Notes under the pieces: generated by a model | The model's database searches: none | The model's input: the letters and a program-made list of their open reading frames with translations, nothing else | Told to the model about the DNA's origin: nothing | Position numbers and translations under genes: made by a program | Shown here: positions 17,365 through 25,379 of the stretch, one piece after another | Numbering within the stretch: the stretch's first letter is position 1 | Layout: each line of letters opens with the position of its first letter | Assembly: GCF_023715145.1 (NCBI RefSeq) | Contig: NZ_JAMBNP010000001.1 | Span: forward strand, 806,001-870,000 | Origin: Paenibacillus glycanilyticus | GTDB taxonomy: Bacteria; Bacillota; Bacilli; Paenibacillales; Paenibacillaceae | DNA length: 64,000 nt | Direction of reading: 5' to 3'

Positions 17365-17624
17365 ATGAATTATCACCATTAATGACCGTAGTTCGGATAT
17401 TGTGATGATTCATGCTTCGTAAGCATTCGCTTAATGAATTATCACCATTAATGACCGTAGTTCGGATATTGTGATGATTCATGCTTCGTAAGCATTCGCT
17501 TAATGAATTATCACCATTAATGACCGTAGTTCGGTCATTGTGATGATTCATGCTTCGTAAGCATTCGCTTAATGAATTATCACCATAATGTCCGGTTCCG
17601 GTCATTGTGATGATTCATGCTTTC
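17365..17624 (-). repeat. tandem array of 69-bp hairpin-forming repeats (three full and one partial copy)
   Basis: Three nearly identical 69-bp units begin at 17365, 17434 and 17503, and a diverged fourth begins at 17572. Each unit is itself a long inverted repeat: ATGAATTATCACCAT pairs with ATTGTGATGATTCAT. An inner AATGACCG/CGGTCATT stem is perfect in the third copy, and GCTTCG/AAGC-type hairpins join the units. The fourth copy keeps the palindrome despite base changes. The array stops 4 bp before the degV ribosome-binding site. Because 69 is a multiple of three, a minus-strand frame of 23-residue repeats stays open across it. Confidence 0.95.
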
Positions 17625-17771
17625 GTATAATCAAACTTGTGAACAATACGTTGAGCCCTGGAATTGGTTTCATTATTTCAATATGGAACTATATTCCTAC
17701 AACATCTGTCTATTATCCCATGATTCTAGTCGAGCGGAACAGGTGAAAAAATGGGAGCTTTCTAAATGCGA

Positions 17772-17809
17772 GAAGAAGCCCGGCTCATAAGCAGGGCTTC
17801 TTCCTTTTT
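17772..17809. terminator. hairpin with terminator character downstream of the glucanase
   Basis: GAAGAAGCCC and GGGCTTCTTC form a 10-bp stem. It ends the glucanase unit on the minus strand by position, although the T tract (CCTTTTT) is better on the plus strand. Confidence 0.7.
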
Positions 17810-17819
17810 CAACTATTAA

Positions 17820-20459
17820 TCACCAGTTATTGCCTGTGCCCGTTACCGTAAAGCTGGCTGACGTATTGGAGAATTTACCGGATGGCGCCCCATTCACCGT
17901 GTTATTATTGAATGCCGAGCTGCCGGTTGCCGTTCCTCTAATATAGACTCCATAGGTTCCTGCATTAATAATCGTGTTCGAAGCATACGTTACCGAAATA
18001 TTCGGAGCTGGTTCTTCGATAAATATAGCGGAGTAAACGCTGTCCTGAATCGTATTGCCGGACACCGTAACCGTCAGGTTTTGGGCTTTGCCGCTGTTAT
18101 TCAGCCAATACGCCCAGATTGCGCCGATCTGGTAGCCATAATCCTTATGATAGGAGCCGGTTCGGATAAGCACGTTGTCTTGCACGGTTATCGTCCCTGT
18201 CATGGATGGAGGATTAAAGTTCGTTCCAAACGAGATGCCCGAACCATTCACCACCGTATCCGTCAGCAAATTAGCGATTACCTTGTTATCCTTGCCTCCG
18301 TAAACGGCAATGTTGTTTGCAAGAGTAGGAAGCTGAACCGTGTTGTAGCTGAAAGTATTATTCGTGTTTAAATAGGTGTCCGACCACATCGCAAGACCGT
18401 CGTCGCCGCTGTTGCGGACCGAGTTATTCGTGACCGTCGTATTTGAAGTGCCGTAATGAAGATTAAGTCCATCCGCCCAAACATTACGAATTCTGGAGTT
18501 CGAGATCGTCGCATTATTCGTCTGATTGGTTAACCAGAAGCCAACCTTGCCATGCTCGATCCAGAGGTTCGTCAACGTCGAATTCGTTCCGTTGCCCTCT
18601 ACGCCGGATACACCGTTATAATCATCGCGGATAATATCGTTTGCGCTGATCTTGAAATCCGAGATCGTAACATTGCCGCCGCGCAGATAAAGTCCGGCAT
18701 AATTGCCCGACAGAGTCGAATACCAAATGCCCGCGCCTTTCATCGACACTCCGCTGTCAAGGTACAGCCTGGTTCCGGTACTGTTGTAACCTGCGCCCTT
18801 CGTTCCATTATTCAGCGTAAACGTACCTGACGGAATCCACACCCCTTTGTACGTACCGCCTGAGTTTTTCACTGCGTTGATTGCATTGTTGATCGCCGTT
18901 GTATCATCTGCACCGTCATTTGCCACGGCACCGTAACTCGCGATAGATACATAATTGGACGGCATCGTTAACGCAGCCGGAATCGCTTCGGTCTCTATCA
19001 GATCGATTGTCACGTTGGCTGTCGAGCTAAAGTTCAGGTTTGTCGCATTCCGCTGAAGCTTAATCACCGTTCCCGCCGGGTATTCCTGATTCAATACAAC
19101 GGATACTTCGTCATAGAGATGATGAGGGGTTGTTGGCGTGGCGTTCGGGTTATTCGACCAGCGGATCTCTCCGCCTTCCGTTCCCCAAGCCCCATAGTTC
19201 CAGCTGTACTTGGAAGTCAGGTTAATATCCTTGAACAAAGTGCCCCCAACGTACATGCTGATAGCCGAATCCATGCCTGTTCCTGAGGCGTTATCCGGAA
19301 TCGAGTAACGGATCGTTACGCCTTTTGCCGCCTTCGCCAAGGCGAACTGCACATATTGGCCGGCAGCTGTAAGCTGTACGGCTTTTCTGCCCGAGGCTTC
19401 CGATGCGATATGGCCAAATGTCGTATTTGGACCAACGATAGTCCCTGTGGAAGTAACGGATTCTGCCTCATAAGCGTCATAAGGCATCGTTGCACCGTAT
19501 GTTCCCGCAGGAGGCGGAGTCACGGGAGGAGTCACTGTGCCCCCGCTTCCATATACCTCGAGTTCCGACACTTGACCTCCTGTCGAGCCGGAGTTCGCCG
19601 TAACGTTCACTCTGACATATCTAACAGAAGCCGCTGTGAAAGAGATCGTAACCGCATTGCTCGAAGCTGGATTAAATGTATAGGTGCTGGAAGCGGCAGC
19701 CGTGTTGTAGGCACTATTGTCCGTGCTTGTTGAGACAGATAATGTCTGCGTTCTAGTCCCCCAGGAAGCCGGGAGCCTCAGAACAACCGCGTTTACGCTT
19801 TGCGCGCTCCCGAGATCGACAGTAAGCGTATTCGGATACGAATTGGCTGCGCCCTCATAGTAGGTCGATGCGTTGCCGTCAACCGCGTTTGTGGCCGCAA
19901 AGCCGGAGTAATTATTGTTCGACGTGATCGACTTGTTCAGAGCCAGGTTTGTCCCGGGTGGCGTAGTGCCTGAGGAATTGTCGCTGACCACCATATTGTC
20001 CAGGTTCACATTCCCCGAATCTGTTGCATCGAACTTATACGTAATCGTATTGCTGCCTGAATTCAAGGTAACGGTTTCTGATAGAGTGGTCCAGCTGTTC
20101 CAGTCGGCCGTTGCCGATAGCGAGATCTGCTTCAGCTTGGTGCCGTTAATATATAAACTTAACGTTTTGGCGGAGCCTGTTCCGTTCGAATACCTTAATG
20201 CTGCCGTATAGCTGCCCGCTGCACCGGCAGATACCGTAAAAGCTGTGGCAGCATTGCCTTTATTCGTGTCGGTATAACCGCCAACAAAACCGGAACCCGT
20301 ATAGCCTGTGTGATCCGAGGCTATAACAACTCCGCCCGAGCGGGTTGCGGATTCCGCTTCATAGGTTTGCGATGCTGCTGAAACGGCCGCGGCAAATGGC
20401 AGTTGAAGAGCTAATAGGGCCAAAGTGAGTACATAAATAAACAGCCGGTTTTTTAACAT
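17820..20459 (-). CDS. secreted multi-domain GH87-type alpha-1,3-glucanase (mycodextranase-like)
   Basis: An 879-residue exported enzyme. A signal peptide occupies about 1-29 (LLALQLPFAAAVSAAS). A CBM6/35-type module spans about 30-160, a discoidin (F5/8 C) module about 170-305, then a Pro/Thr linker TPPVTPPPAGTYG and a second CBM6-like region to about 490. The C-terminal third is a right-handed beta-helix starting YVSIASYGAVANDGADDTTAINNAI. Acidic motifs RNVWADGLNLHYG and RNSGDDGLAMWSD match the GH87 catalytic region as I know it. GH87 enzymes from Paenibacillus cut alpha-1,3-glucan of fungal walls or dental mutan. GH87 is more likely than other beta-helix glycosidases, but the family was not checked by search. 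Confidence 0.85.
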   Translation of the reverse strand: MLKNRLFIYVLTLALLALQLPFAAAVSAASQTYEAESATRSGGVVIASDHTGYTGSGFVGGYTDTNKGNAATAFTVSAGAAGSYTAALRYSNGTGSAKTLSLYINGTKLKQISLSATADWNSWTTLSETVTLNSGSNTITYKFDATDSGNVNLDNMVVSDNSSGTTPPGTNLALNKSITSNNNYSGFAATNAVDGNASTYYEGAANSYPNTLTVDLGSAQSVNAVVLRLPASWGTRTQTLSVSTSTDNSAYNTAAASSTYTFNPASSNAVTISFTAASVRYVRVNVTANSGSTGGQVSELEVYGSGGTVTPPVTPPPAGTYGATMPYDAYEAESVTSTGTIVGPNTTFGHIASEASGRKAVQLTAAGQYVQFALAKAAKGVTIRYSIPDNASGTGMDSAISMYVGGTLFKDINLTSKYSWNYGAWGTEGGEIRWSNNPNATPTTPHHLYDEVSVVLNQEYPAGTVIKLQRNATNLNFSSTANVTIDLIETEAIPAALTMPSNYVSIASYGAVANDGADDTTAINNAINAVKNSGGTYKGVWIPSGTFTLNNGTKGAGYNSTGTRLYLDSGVSMKGAGIWYSTLSGNYAGLYLRGGNVTISDFKISANDIIRDDYNGVSGVEGNGTNSTLTNLWIEHGKVGFWLTNQTNNATISNSRIRNVWADGLNLHYGTSNTTVTNNSVRNSGDDGLAMWSDTYLNTNNTFSYNTVQLPTLANNIAVYGGKDNKVIANLLTDTVVNGSGISFGTNFNPPSMTGTITVQDNVLIRTGSYHKDYGYQIGAIWAYWLNNSGKAQNLTVTVSGNTIQDSVYSAIFIEEPAPNISVTYASNTIINAGTYGVYIRGTATGSSAFNNNTVNGAPSGKFSNTSASFTVTGTGNNW

Positions 20460-20704
20460 GAGATTACCTCCAATGGATTAGGGTTTGAACCGTTGACGAA
20501 CGCTTCCTCCTCCCTTTCTTGGTCCACATTCTCCACAAAAAGTAAGCGGTTACATAGCTCGTCTCAACCTCACTCTAGGCTGCATGTAACCACCCACCTC
20601 TGGATATCGGAGAACAACTACGACTCCATAAGCCATTGTAGAAATCTCCCCCTCCCTTGCACTACCACGCTGATGACTTGTAAGGTAAAAATTGTGACTT
20701 GAAG
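20460..20704. other. glucanase upstream region
   Basis: No gene is supported here. The region holds the glucanase ribosome-binding site (GGAGGTAATC), a cre-like site at 20540-20555 and several loose C- and T-rich repeats. Confidence 0.5.
20540..20555 (-). promoter_or_regulatory. cre-like catabolite-control site
   Basis: On the minus strand the site reads ATGTAACCGCTTACTT, 14 of 16 matches to the CcpA consensus, about 80 bp before the glucanase start. This fits carbon repression of a polysaccharide-degrading enzyme, but could also be another LacI-family site. Confidence 0.4.
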
Positions 20705-20752
20705 AAAGAAAAAGACCATCCGTACGCTGTAATAGCGTGTGGATGGTCTTTC
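20705..20752 (-). terminator. intrinsic terminator of the DUF350/ATP-grasp operon
   Basis: GACCATCC with GGATGGTC plus an inner ACGCT/AGCGT stem; on the minus strand TTTTTC follows. Confidence 0.9.
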
Positions 20753-20785
20753 TATTGGTAAGGGACGCTGCCCTTACCTCTTTCT

Positions 20786-21187
20786 TTAAATAATCAAGCT
20801 GCTGACAGCAAAGCTTGTTCCTACAAAGACGAAGCATAGAAGCGCGCCAATGGCGACGTTGCCTTTTTGCAGATGCTCGGATATTTTCAGCCCTGGCGTA
20901 ACAAGCTCGAAGAGCCAATAGGAGGCGATAAGGATAAAATATCCTACCAGGAACCACAACATCATATACCAGATGGATGTATTCGTATAAGCTGCTACCC
21001 CAATGATGAGTGCCGTGGATAAAAATTTACCGCCAAACGCCAACCCTACTGCCATATTTCCTTTTTTCAATTCTTCCAGGTCGTTAAAAGGCGTCATCAA
21101 GCTAAAGACCAGCATTCCGGCCAATTGCAGAATAATAATAACGACGACACTAACGACAAGATTAATAACAACGGTCACTGCGCCCAC
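20786..21187 (-). CDS. DUF350 membrane protein (YjfL-like)
   Basis: A 133-residue protein with four hydrophobic segments arranged as two similar halves. Each half has a K-x-G-N-x-A-(V/I)-G signature after an acidic turn: ELKKGNMAVGLAFGG and HLQKGNVAIGALLC. This duplicated pattern marks DUF350/YjfL proteins. It is the last gene of the operon and overlaps the lipoprotein gene by 13 bp, so the two are translationally coupled. In enterobacteria YjfL lies with YjfC (ATP-grasp) and YjfM, as here. Molecular role unknown. Confidence 0.88.
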   Translation of the reverse strand: MGAVTVVINLVVSVVVIIILQLAGMLVFSLMTPFNDLEELKKGNMAVGLAFGGKFLSTALIIGVAAYTNTSIWYMMLWFLVGYFILIASYWLFELVTPGLKISEHLQKGNVAIGALLCFVFVGTSFAVSSLII

Positions 21188-21834
21188 CCCCGGAATTTTG
21201 AATATACTTGATCGTAGTCATTGTACAAATGTACCTGCTCAATATTTACCTTCACCTTGGATTTAGTCTTTAGAGAAGCGTATTTCTCATCGCTAATTGG
21301 CTGTTTAACCACATTGCCCGATGGCAGAGTAATAACGGCAAATTCACGCGTCTTGCCAGCATTCTCCGTCTTGTACACCCCAATTAAATCCACTTCCGTC
21401 TGAATCGATTCCTTTAAAGTGGCCAAGTCCGCAAGAGCGCTTTTCTCATCCTTGAATGATTTCAGCGTATCCCAGGAAGACAGCTTGATCTGGCTGCGTC
21501 TATCATCGTCCATCGTTAACTGCGCATCCATATATTGAAGAATCCACACTTTATCTCCCGTTGCGTAGTTATTGTCATTTGGAAGCAGCGTGTTGTCCGG
21601 AATGATCGTCATATCGCTGCCAACCAGATCGCCAACCTCCTCTTCCACGACGCGGTAATCCCACGGCACATTCCTTACCGGATGAATCGTTGGGGTCTCT
21701 TCGGCAACATCTTGTGAACTCGTATAGGCAGCGGAATTCGAACTAGTGCTAAACACGTAATCCGGATTGTCCGTACATGAGCTGAGAAGGAAACATAACA
21801 GCAAGGTGCTAGCGATGATCGTTAGTTTCTTCAT
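21175..21834 (-). CDS. lipoprotein of the ATP-grasp/DUF350 operon
   Basis: 219 residues. MKKLTIIASTLLLCFLLSSC gives a lipoprotein signal with lipobox LLSSC, so the mature protein is anchored outside the membrane. The first 40 mature residues are Ser/Thr/Asn-rich and disordered. The rest is a folded domain with VPWDYRVVEEEVGDLVG, WILQYMDAQLTMDDD and LKTKSKVKVNIEQVHLYND. The ATG at 21834 is chosen for the signal peptide; the frame extends further upstream into the ligase gene. It overlaps its neighbours on both sides. No named family is recognised. Confidence 0.8.
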   Translation of the reverse strand: MKKLTIIASTLLLCFLLSSCTDNPDYVFSTSSNSAAYTSSQDVAEETPTIHPVRNVPWDYRVVEEEVGDLVGSDMTIIPDNTLLPNDNNYATGDKVWILQYMDAQLTMDDDRRSQIKLSSWDTLKSFKDEKSALADLATLKESIQTEVDLIGVYKTENAGKTREFAVITLPSGNVVKQPISDEKYASLKTKSKVKVNIEQVHLYNDYDQVYSKFRGWAQ

Positions 21835-23038
21835 TTGGATCCAACACTCCAATCGGGATAAAATGACTTGAATTGCCGGTAATAGGTCCCCCGGCTCGAC
21901 CGAGAAGACCACCTGTCTCTCCGTTGATCATAAACATGCCAACTAACAAGTGCAGCTCGCCGGCTGCCGTATGAACGCGCGAGAGCTCGGTTCTTCTCTG
22001 ATACACAACAGGAAACAGCTCGCTGGTATCGAATGCCTCCTGATCTTCAATCTCGAGCTGCCCGGACTGATCAAACATCCTGACCGATCCTCCTTCGCGA
22101 CCGAACATCGATTTGGATACAAAATTCCCGTCGAATACGGGTTTGTTATATGTCGGCAGCATATACCTCTCGATGGTTTCGCGTTCTTGTCCATCGAATA
22201 GAACGCCTAATTCATATAATCCCCAGGCCGCGGCTTGCAGACCTTTGGATTGAAGCAGAATGCTATGAACGGAATTAAACAAATGCAAGTGACCTTTCTC
22301 TATGGCATAAGCCAATGCTTCTCCCCCGTCATCATGCGCCATCCATTCCTTCGGATAGAGAGCGAACATTCTGCGGATTGGCCTTCCTTGCCCGTTCTTC
22401 AAAATGCCGTCATCCACCCACAGGTTTAAGCAATCCTCCAGCTGGAGGTCCAGTCCGCTATGCTTGGCTAAAGCTTCTATCGTCCCGGAATCCTCCAAAT
22501 GCGATCCGTACGCTACGCACGCTACCGTATCCGGCTGCTCAATGGCCCAAGCCGCAGCAACCAGATCCTTCATTTTCCCGTTCATGGATGCGACATTAGC
22601 AAGATTGCAGAGCCACGGTGTTGCAATCGATGCTTCTACATACCCTGTTGGCGTATCTGCATTTAATTCAAGCATCTTGATCGTGCCCTCGGGCGAAATC
22701 GCATAATCAAATCTAGCGTATCTGCTGATTACTCCTTCTTCGGGCATAGGCAGCAAATCGATTAAATCCCATAAAATAGCGGGAATGCCAATCAGCTGAT
22801 AAAGGTCATGTTTGCCGTGAATGTAACGTGCTGTTTTATCCAGAATCAACCACAGCTTCTTTGAGGCTTGCTCGAGCTCTTCATAGATTGTTCGGTCCAT
22901 CCCTACCACTTGGTCGATCCAATAGGCTTCCGACTCCAGATCCGCCCAAGCAAATCCCATATCCTTCAACTGCCTAACCTTGCGGGTCCGATCCGCATCG
23001 GGCTCTCCAATGACGGTGAATATCTCTGTAAGCGTCAT
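21809..23038 (-). CDS. glutathionylspermidine-synthase-like ATP-grasp ligase (YjfC/YgiC-like)
   Basis: A 409-residue protein of the GSP-synthase preATP-grasp family. It shows FAWADLESEAYWID, ARFDYAISPEGTIKMLELNADTPTG (an ATP/Mg-binding region), KPVFDGNFVSKSMFGREGGSVRMFD and near the end GGLLGRAGGPITGNSSHFIPIG. E. coli YjfC and YgiC have this fold without the amidase half of Gss. They are thought to make amide bonds between an amino group and a peptide or protein carboxylate. Its stop overlaps the lipoprotein start, and its start overlaps the Ser/Gly-rich gene, indicating tight coupling. Substrate unknown. Confidence 0.9.
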   Translation of the reverse strand: MTLTEIFTVIGEPDADRTRKVRQLKDMGFAWADLESEAYWIDQVVGMDRTIYEELEQASKKLWLILDKTARYIHGKHDLYQLIGIPAILWDLIDLLPMPEEGVISRYARFDYAISPEGTIKMLELNADTPTGYVEASIATPWLCNLANVASMNGKMKDLVAAAWAIEQPDTVACVAYGSHLEDSGTIEALAKHSGLDLQLEDCLNLWVDDGILKNGQGRPIRRMFALYPKEWMAHDDGGEALAYAIEKGHLHLFNSVHSILLQSKGLQAAAWGLYELGVLFDGQERETIERYMLPTYNKPVFDGNFVSKSMFGREGGSVRMFDQSGQLEIEDQEAFDTSELFPVVYQRRTELSRVHTAAGELHLLVGMFMINGETGGLLGRAGGPITGNSSHFIPIGVLDPNEETNDHR

Positions 23039-23751
23039 CCTCCAAACCCTCCTGACGAGACTGAGCTGGAGTGAGAGCTCGAGGAGCTTGAAGAAGAGCT
23101 GAATCCGCTGGATTTTCCGCCTATGCCCCCTGGCGATGACGAGGTCGAACGACGGGTAACCGAACCGGTAGAACTCGAGGTCTTAGGAGGTGAAACGGTT
23201 GACCCCACAACCGGCTTGTTCTGGAATTTACCGTTAGAATAGCTCTTAGGCTCATAAGGGCGTGTGCTTCCATAATAATAGGAACGATGGGAGGATGCCC
23301 AGGATTGGGACGAATACGAGCTGCCGCCGTTAAACAATAAATGGTATAGCATCAGGTCATCCCAGCCGAAGCCCGAGGATTGATGCACAATCGTTGTTCC
23401 TCCACCGGAGCCCCCGCCGGAAGTCACTTGCGGACTACCTTGCACCGCTTCCTCTTTATCCAGCTCTTCATTCGACGGAATTGGCAGGTTCCAGTCCACT
23501 GCCGGATCATAGTAACGTTTGACTGCCTCGCTAGACCACTCAACCAGCTTTGGGCCGGATGAGGAGCTGGATACGGCTGGGGTCGGCGATTCGGTTGGAG
23601 CAGGGCTTGCCGCTCCGTGAACAGGTACTGCCGCCAAATTGGCCAACAGAGCAATACCTAGCGAAGTGGAGAGCACTTTGAGGGGTATCCCTTCTTTGGA
23701 TGACAGTTTGTTTTTGAGCGGGGCAATTTTTTTATTTTCTGGCATGGCCAA
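23035..23751 (-). CDS. exported or membrane-anchored Ser/Gly-rich protein (YgiB/YjfM-like)
   Basis: 238 residues. A hydrophobic segment at about 24-46 (VLSTSLGIALLANLAAVPVHGAA) could be a signal or anchor. A Pro/Ser region follows, then LVEWSSEAVKRYYDPAVDWN, a Gly-rich spacer and a Trp/Tyr patch. The tail is about 60 residues of almost only Ser, Gly and Thr, ending SSVSSGGFGG. E. coli YgiB and YjfM, the partners of YgiC and YjfC, have a comparable Ser-rich tail. It is the natural candidate for the ligase's target, but that is inference. Confidence 0.8.
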   Translation of the reverse strand: MAMPENKKIAPLKNKLSSKEGIPLKVLSTSLGIALLANLAAVPVHGAASPAPTESPTPAVSSSSSGPKLVEWSSEAVKRYYDPAVDWNLPIPSNEELDKEEAVQGSPQVTSGGGSGGGTTIVHQSSGFGWDDLMLYHLLFNGGSSYSSQSWASSHRSYYYGSTRPYEPKSYSNGKFQNKPVVGSTVSPPKTSSSTGSVTRRSTSSSPGGIGGKSSGFSSSSSSSSSHSSSVSSGGFGG

Positions 23752-23766
23752 TTCCCTTCTTTCCTT

Positions 23767-23976
23767 CTATAGTGTCTGGTGATTCATTCTCACAACAAGG
23801 AGCTCTAATTGTCCGGCATCAAGATTCAGCTTTCCTTCCAGCGTTTGATACTCCTGTCCCTGAACCGTCAAATAGTTCACATGCTCCAGGGAGGCAATCA
23901 TCGCGGAATCCCAATCCCGATCATCGATCTGCCTCAATCCTTGCTCCTGATCCTTCACAAACAGAATGACTCGCAT
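23767..23976 (-). CDS. 69-residue small protein, first gene of the ATP-grasp operon
   Basis: MRVILFVKDQEQGLRQID at the start and LNLDAGQLELLVVRMNHQTL at the end suggest a compact alpha/beta protein. The ATG at 23976 is chosen since AAAGGGG lies about 11 nt before it; the frame also allows a TTG at 23997 that overlaps that site. It follows the SigW-type promoter by about 30 nt. No family recognised. Confidence 0.65.
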   Translation of the reverse strand: MRVILFVKDQEQGLRQIDDRDWDSAMIASLEHVNYLTVQGQEYQTLEGKLNLDAGQLELLVVRMNHQTL

Positions 23977-24012
23977 CTCTTTATGAGCCCCTTTCAAATT
24001 GGATGTTCATTG

Positions 24013-24041
24013 TATACGAGGTGAGCTTTTTGGACGTTTCA
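24013..24041 (-). promoter_or_regulatory. SigW-type (ECF sigma) promoter of the ATP-grasp operon
   Basis: On the minus strand TGAAAC (24036-24041), a 17-bp spacer and CGTATA (24013-24018) match the Bacillus SigW consensus at every position. The predicted start of transcription lies about 30 nt before the first gene. SigW controls cell-envelope stress and antimicrobial-resistance functions in Bacillus. Confidence 0.8.
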
Positions 24042-24297
24042 ATTTCTTGGAAATAAAATATTTACTCATAAAACAAAAAAACACCACCACTTTAAACGTG
24101 ATCGTGCTTCATTAGCTTTGGACGCTTAAGTCACAATGACATTCGACATTGTAACATGAAATATTTGGGAAAATAATAGTCCAAATTTACTATTTCCTCT
24201 ATTTGGAATTGTTGTTTAGTGCTAAATCAATAATCAAAAAAATCCGAAACATCTCCCTATGGCTATACGTCTATATATATTATGAGAGATTGCTTGA
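24042..24297. other. AT-rich intergenic region
   Basis: No open frame, stem-loop with T tract or operator-like palindrome stands out between the SigW-type promoter and the SIMPL gene. Confidence 0.5.
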
Positions 24298-24312
24298 AAG
24301 GGAGGCCGATCC

Positions 24313-24960
24313 GTGATGAAGGAACTGGAACAGGTATGTGATTTTACGATTGAAGTGACGGGAGAAGGAGTGGCTACCGCCGTGCCGGACGAAACGGTTG
24401 TCACGCTTGGCGTTTCGGATGAAGGCGACAGTCTGGGAGAACTGCAAGCCGATCATGCCTTGAAGATAGAGGCCATTATTCAAGCCCTGCTCGCGCTAGG
24501 CGTGCCGCGGGAAAATATTTCAACCGCTCAATACACGATTGAGCCGCAGTACGATTTTATTGACGGGAAGCAAGTATTTCGGGGATACCGGGCTGTGCAT
24601 TTATTGCGCGTCGCCATAGATGGGGCGAAGGATACGGGGCGTATTATTGACGCGGCAGTCGCCAATGGGGCAAACATGGTATCGGATGTAACCTTCCGAT
24701 CGACAAACGCAGATGAGGCCCGGCGAAAAGCCTTAACCCTGGCCGTCCGCGATGCCGAAGCGAAGGCGCTTGCCATTGCCGCCACGCTTGGGGTCTCCCT
24801 GTCGGCCATTCCTTGCAAGGTTATGGAGACGCCAGGAAGAAGCTTTGAACCGGTCATGTTTAAGTCAGCCTCCATTCCCGCCGGTGATGCCGGGACATCC
24901 ATTGAGCCGGGAACCTTATCGTTCAGAGCCTCCGTTCGTGTCTGGTATGTGTATGGATAA
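24313..24960 (+). CDS. SIMPL (DUF541) domain protein
   Basis: 215 residues with the DUF541 pattern: FTIEVTGEGVATAVPDETVVTLGVSDEGDS at the start, NISTAQYTIEPQYDF in the middle, ANMVSDVTFRST and AVRDAEAKALAIAATLGVS, then a final beta strand SFRASVRVWYVYG. Many SIMPL proteins are exported, but no signal peptide is visible, so this copy seems cytosolic. AGGGAGG lies 8 nt before the GTG at 24313 and 11 nt before an ATG at 24316. Function in this family is poorly known; relatives bind periplasmic or membrane partners under stress. Confidence 0.88.
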   Translation: MMKELEQVCDFTIEVTGEGVATAVPDETVVTLGVSDEGDSLGELQADHALKIEAIIQALLALGVPRENISTAQYTIEPQYDFIDGKQVFRGYRAVHLLRVAIDGAKDTGRIIDAAVANGANMVSDVTFRSTNADEARRKALTLAVRDAEAKALAIAATLGVSLSAIPCKVMETPGRSFEPVMFKSASIPAGDAGTSIEPGTLSFRASVRVWYVYG

Positions 24961-24962
24961 GA

Positions 24963-25000
24963 AAAACCGGCGGTGCGAGAGCCGCACCGCCGGTTCTTGT
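24963..25000. terminator. convergent terminator between SIMPL and GntR genes
   Basis: A 13-bp GC-rich stem (AACCGGCGGTGCG with its complement). The T tract is better on the minus strand (TTTTTC), serving the GntR unit, and weaker on the plus strand. Confidence 0.85.
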
Positions 25001-25009
25001 CAAATTTAA

Positions 25010-25375
25010 TTAATAAACCTTCTTAAGCAGTTCAACCACTTCATCAATCATGAGGCCAAAGGACTTGTAGTAGGACGCATCGGCAACCATTTGCTTAAGG
25101 ATCATATCGTTACGAAGCTGCAGCATCTGATCGGATGTGAACTCGGCTACAAAACACCCTTTACCGGTTACCGTGTTGATCAATCCACTATGCTCGAGCT
25201 CTTCCCAAGCTTTCTTGACGGTGATAATGCTGACACGAAGCTCCTGGGCTGCTTGCCGGATAGGCGGCAGCACATAGCCGCTTTCTAATTCGCCTTTCAG
25301 AATCTGGGCACTGATTTGTTCGAAAATCTGTTGGTAAATCGGTTTATCAGATGTGTTGGAAATCGCTACGTTCAT
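25010..25375 (-). CDS. GntR-family regulator of the YtrA type
   Basis: 121 residues: an N-terminal winged helix (KPIYQQIFEQISAQILKGELESG, then LRVSIITVKKAWEELEHSGLI) and a short C-terminal dimerisation helix, as in YtrA. YtrA regulators repress neighbouring ABC transporter genes. Here the transporter genes upstream on the same strand are decayed, while the regulator, its GGAG site and the operator at 26449-26473 look intact. Gene order is the reverse of the usual one, with the regulator last. Confidence 0.92.
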   Translation of the reverse strand: MNVAISNTSDKPIYQQIFEQISAQILKGELESGYVLPPIRQAAQELRVSIITVKKAWEELEHSGLINTVTGKGCFVAEFTSDQMLQLRNDMILKQMVADASYYKSFGLMIDEVVELLKKVY

Positions 25376-25379
25376 TCAT

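Noticed and set aside
17360..17605. Minus-strand ORF of 81 residues made of 23-residue repeats, as a real protein
   Set aside because: No ribosome-binding site, and the hairpin structure of the repeat explains the sequence; kept only as a low-interest note.
17365..17624. CRISPR array
   Set aside because: Units are contiguous 69-bp repeats with no unique spacers and no cas genes nearby.
20786..23976. Known glutathionylspermidine biosynthesis
   Set aside because: Firmicutes generally lack glutathionylspermidine, and the amidase half of Gss is absent; the operon context fits the YjfC/YgiC branch instead.
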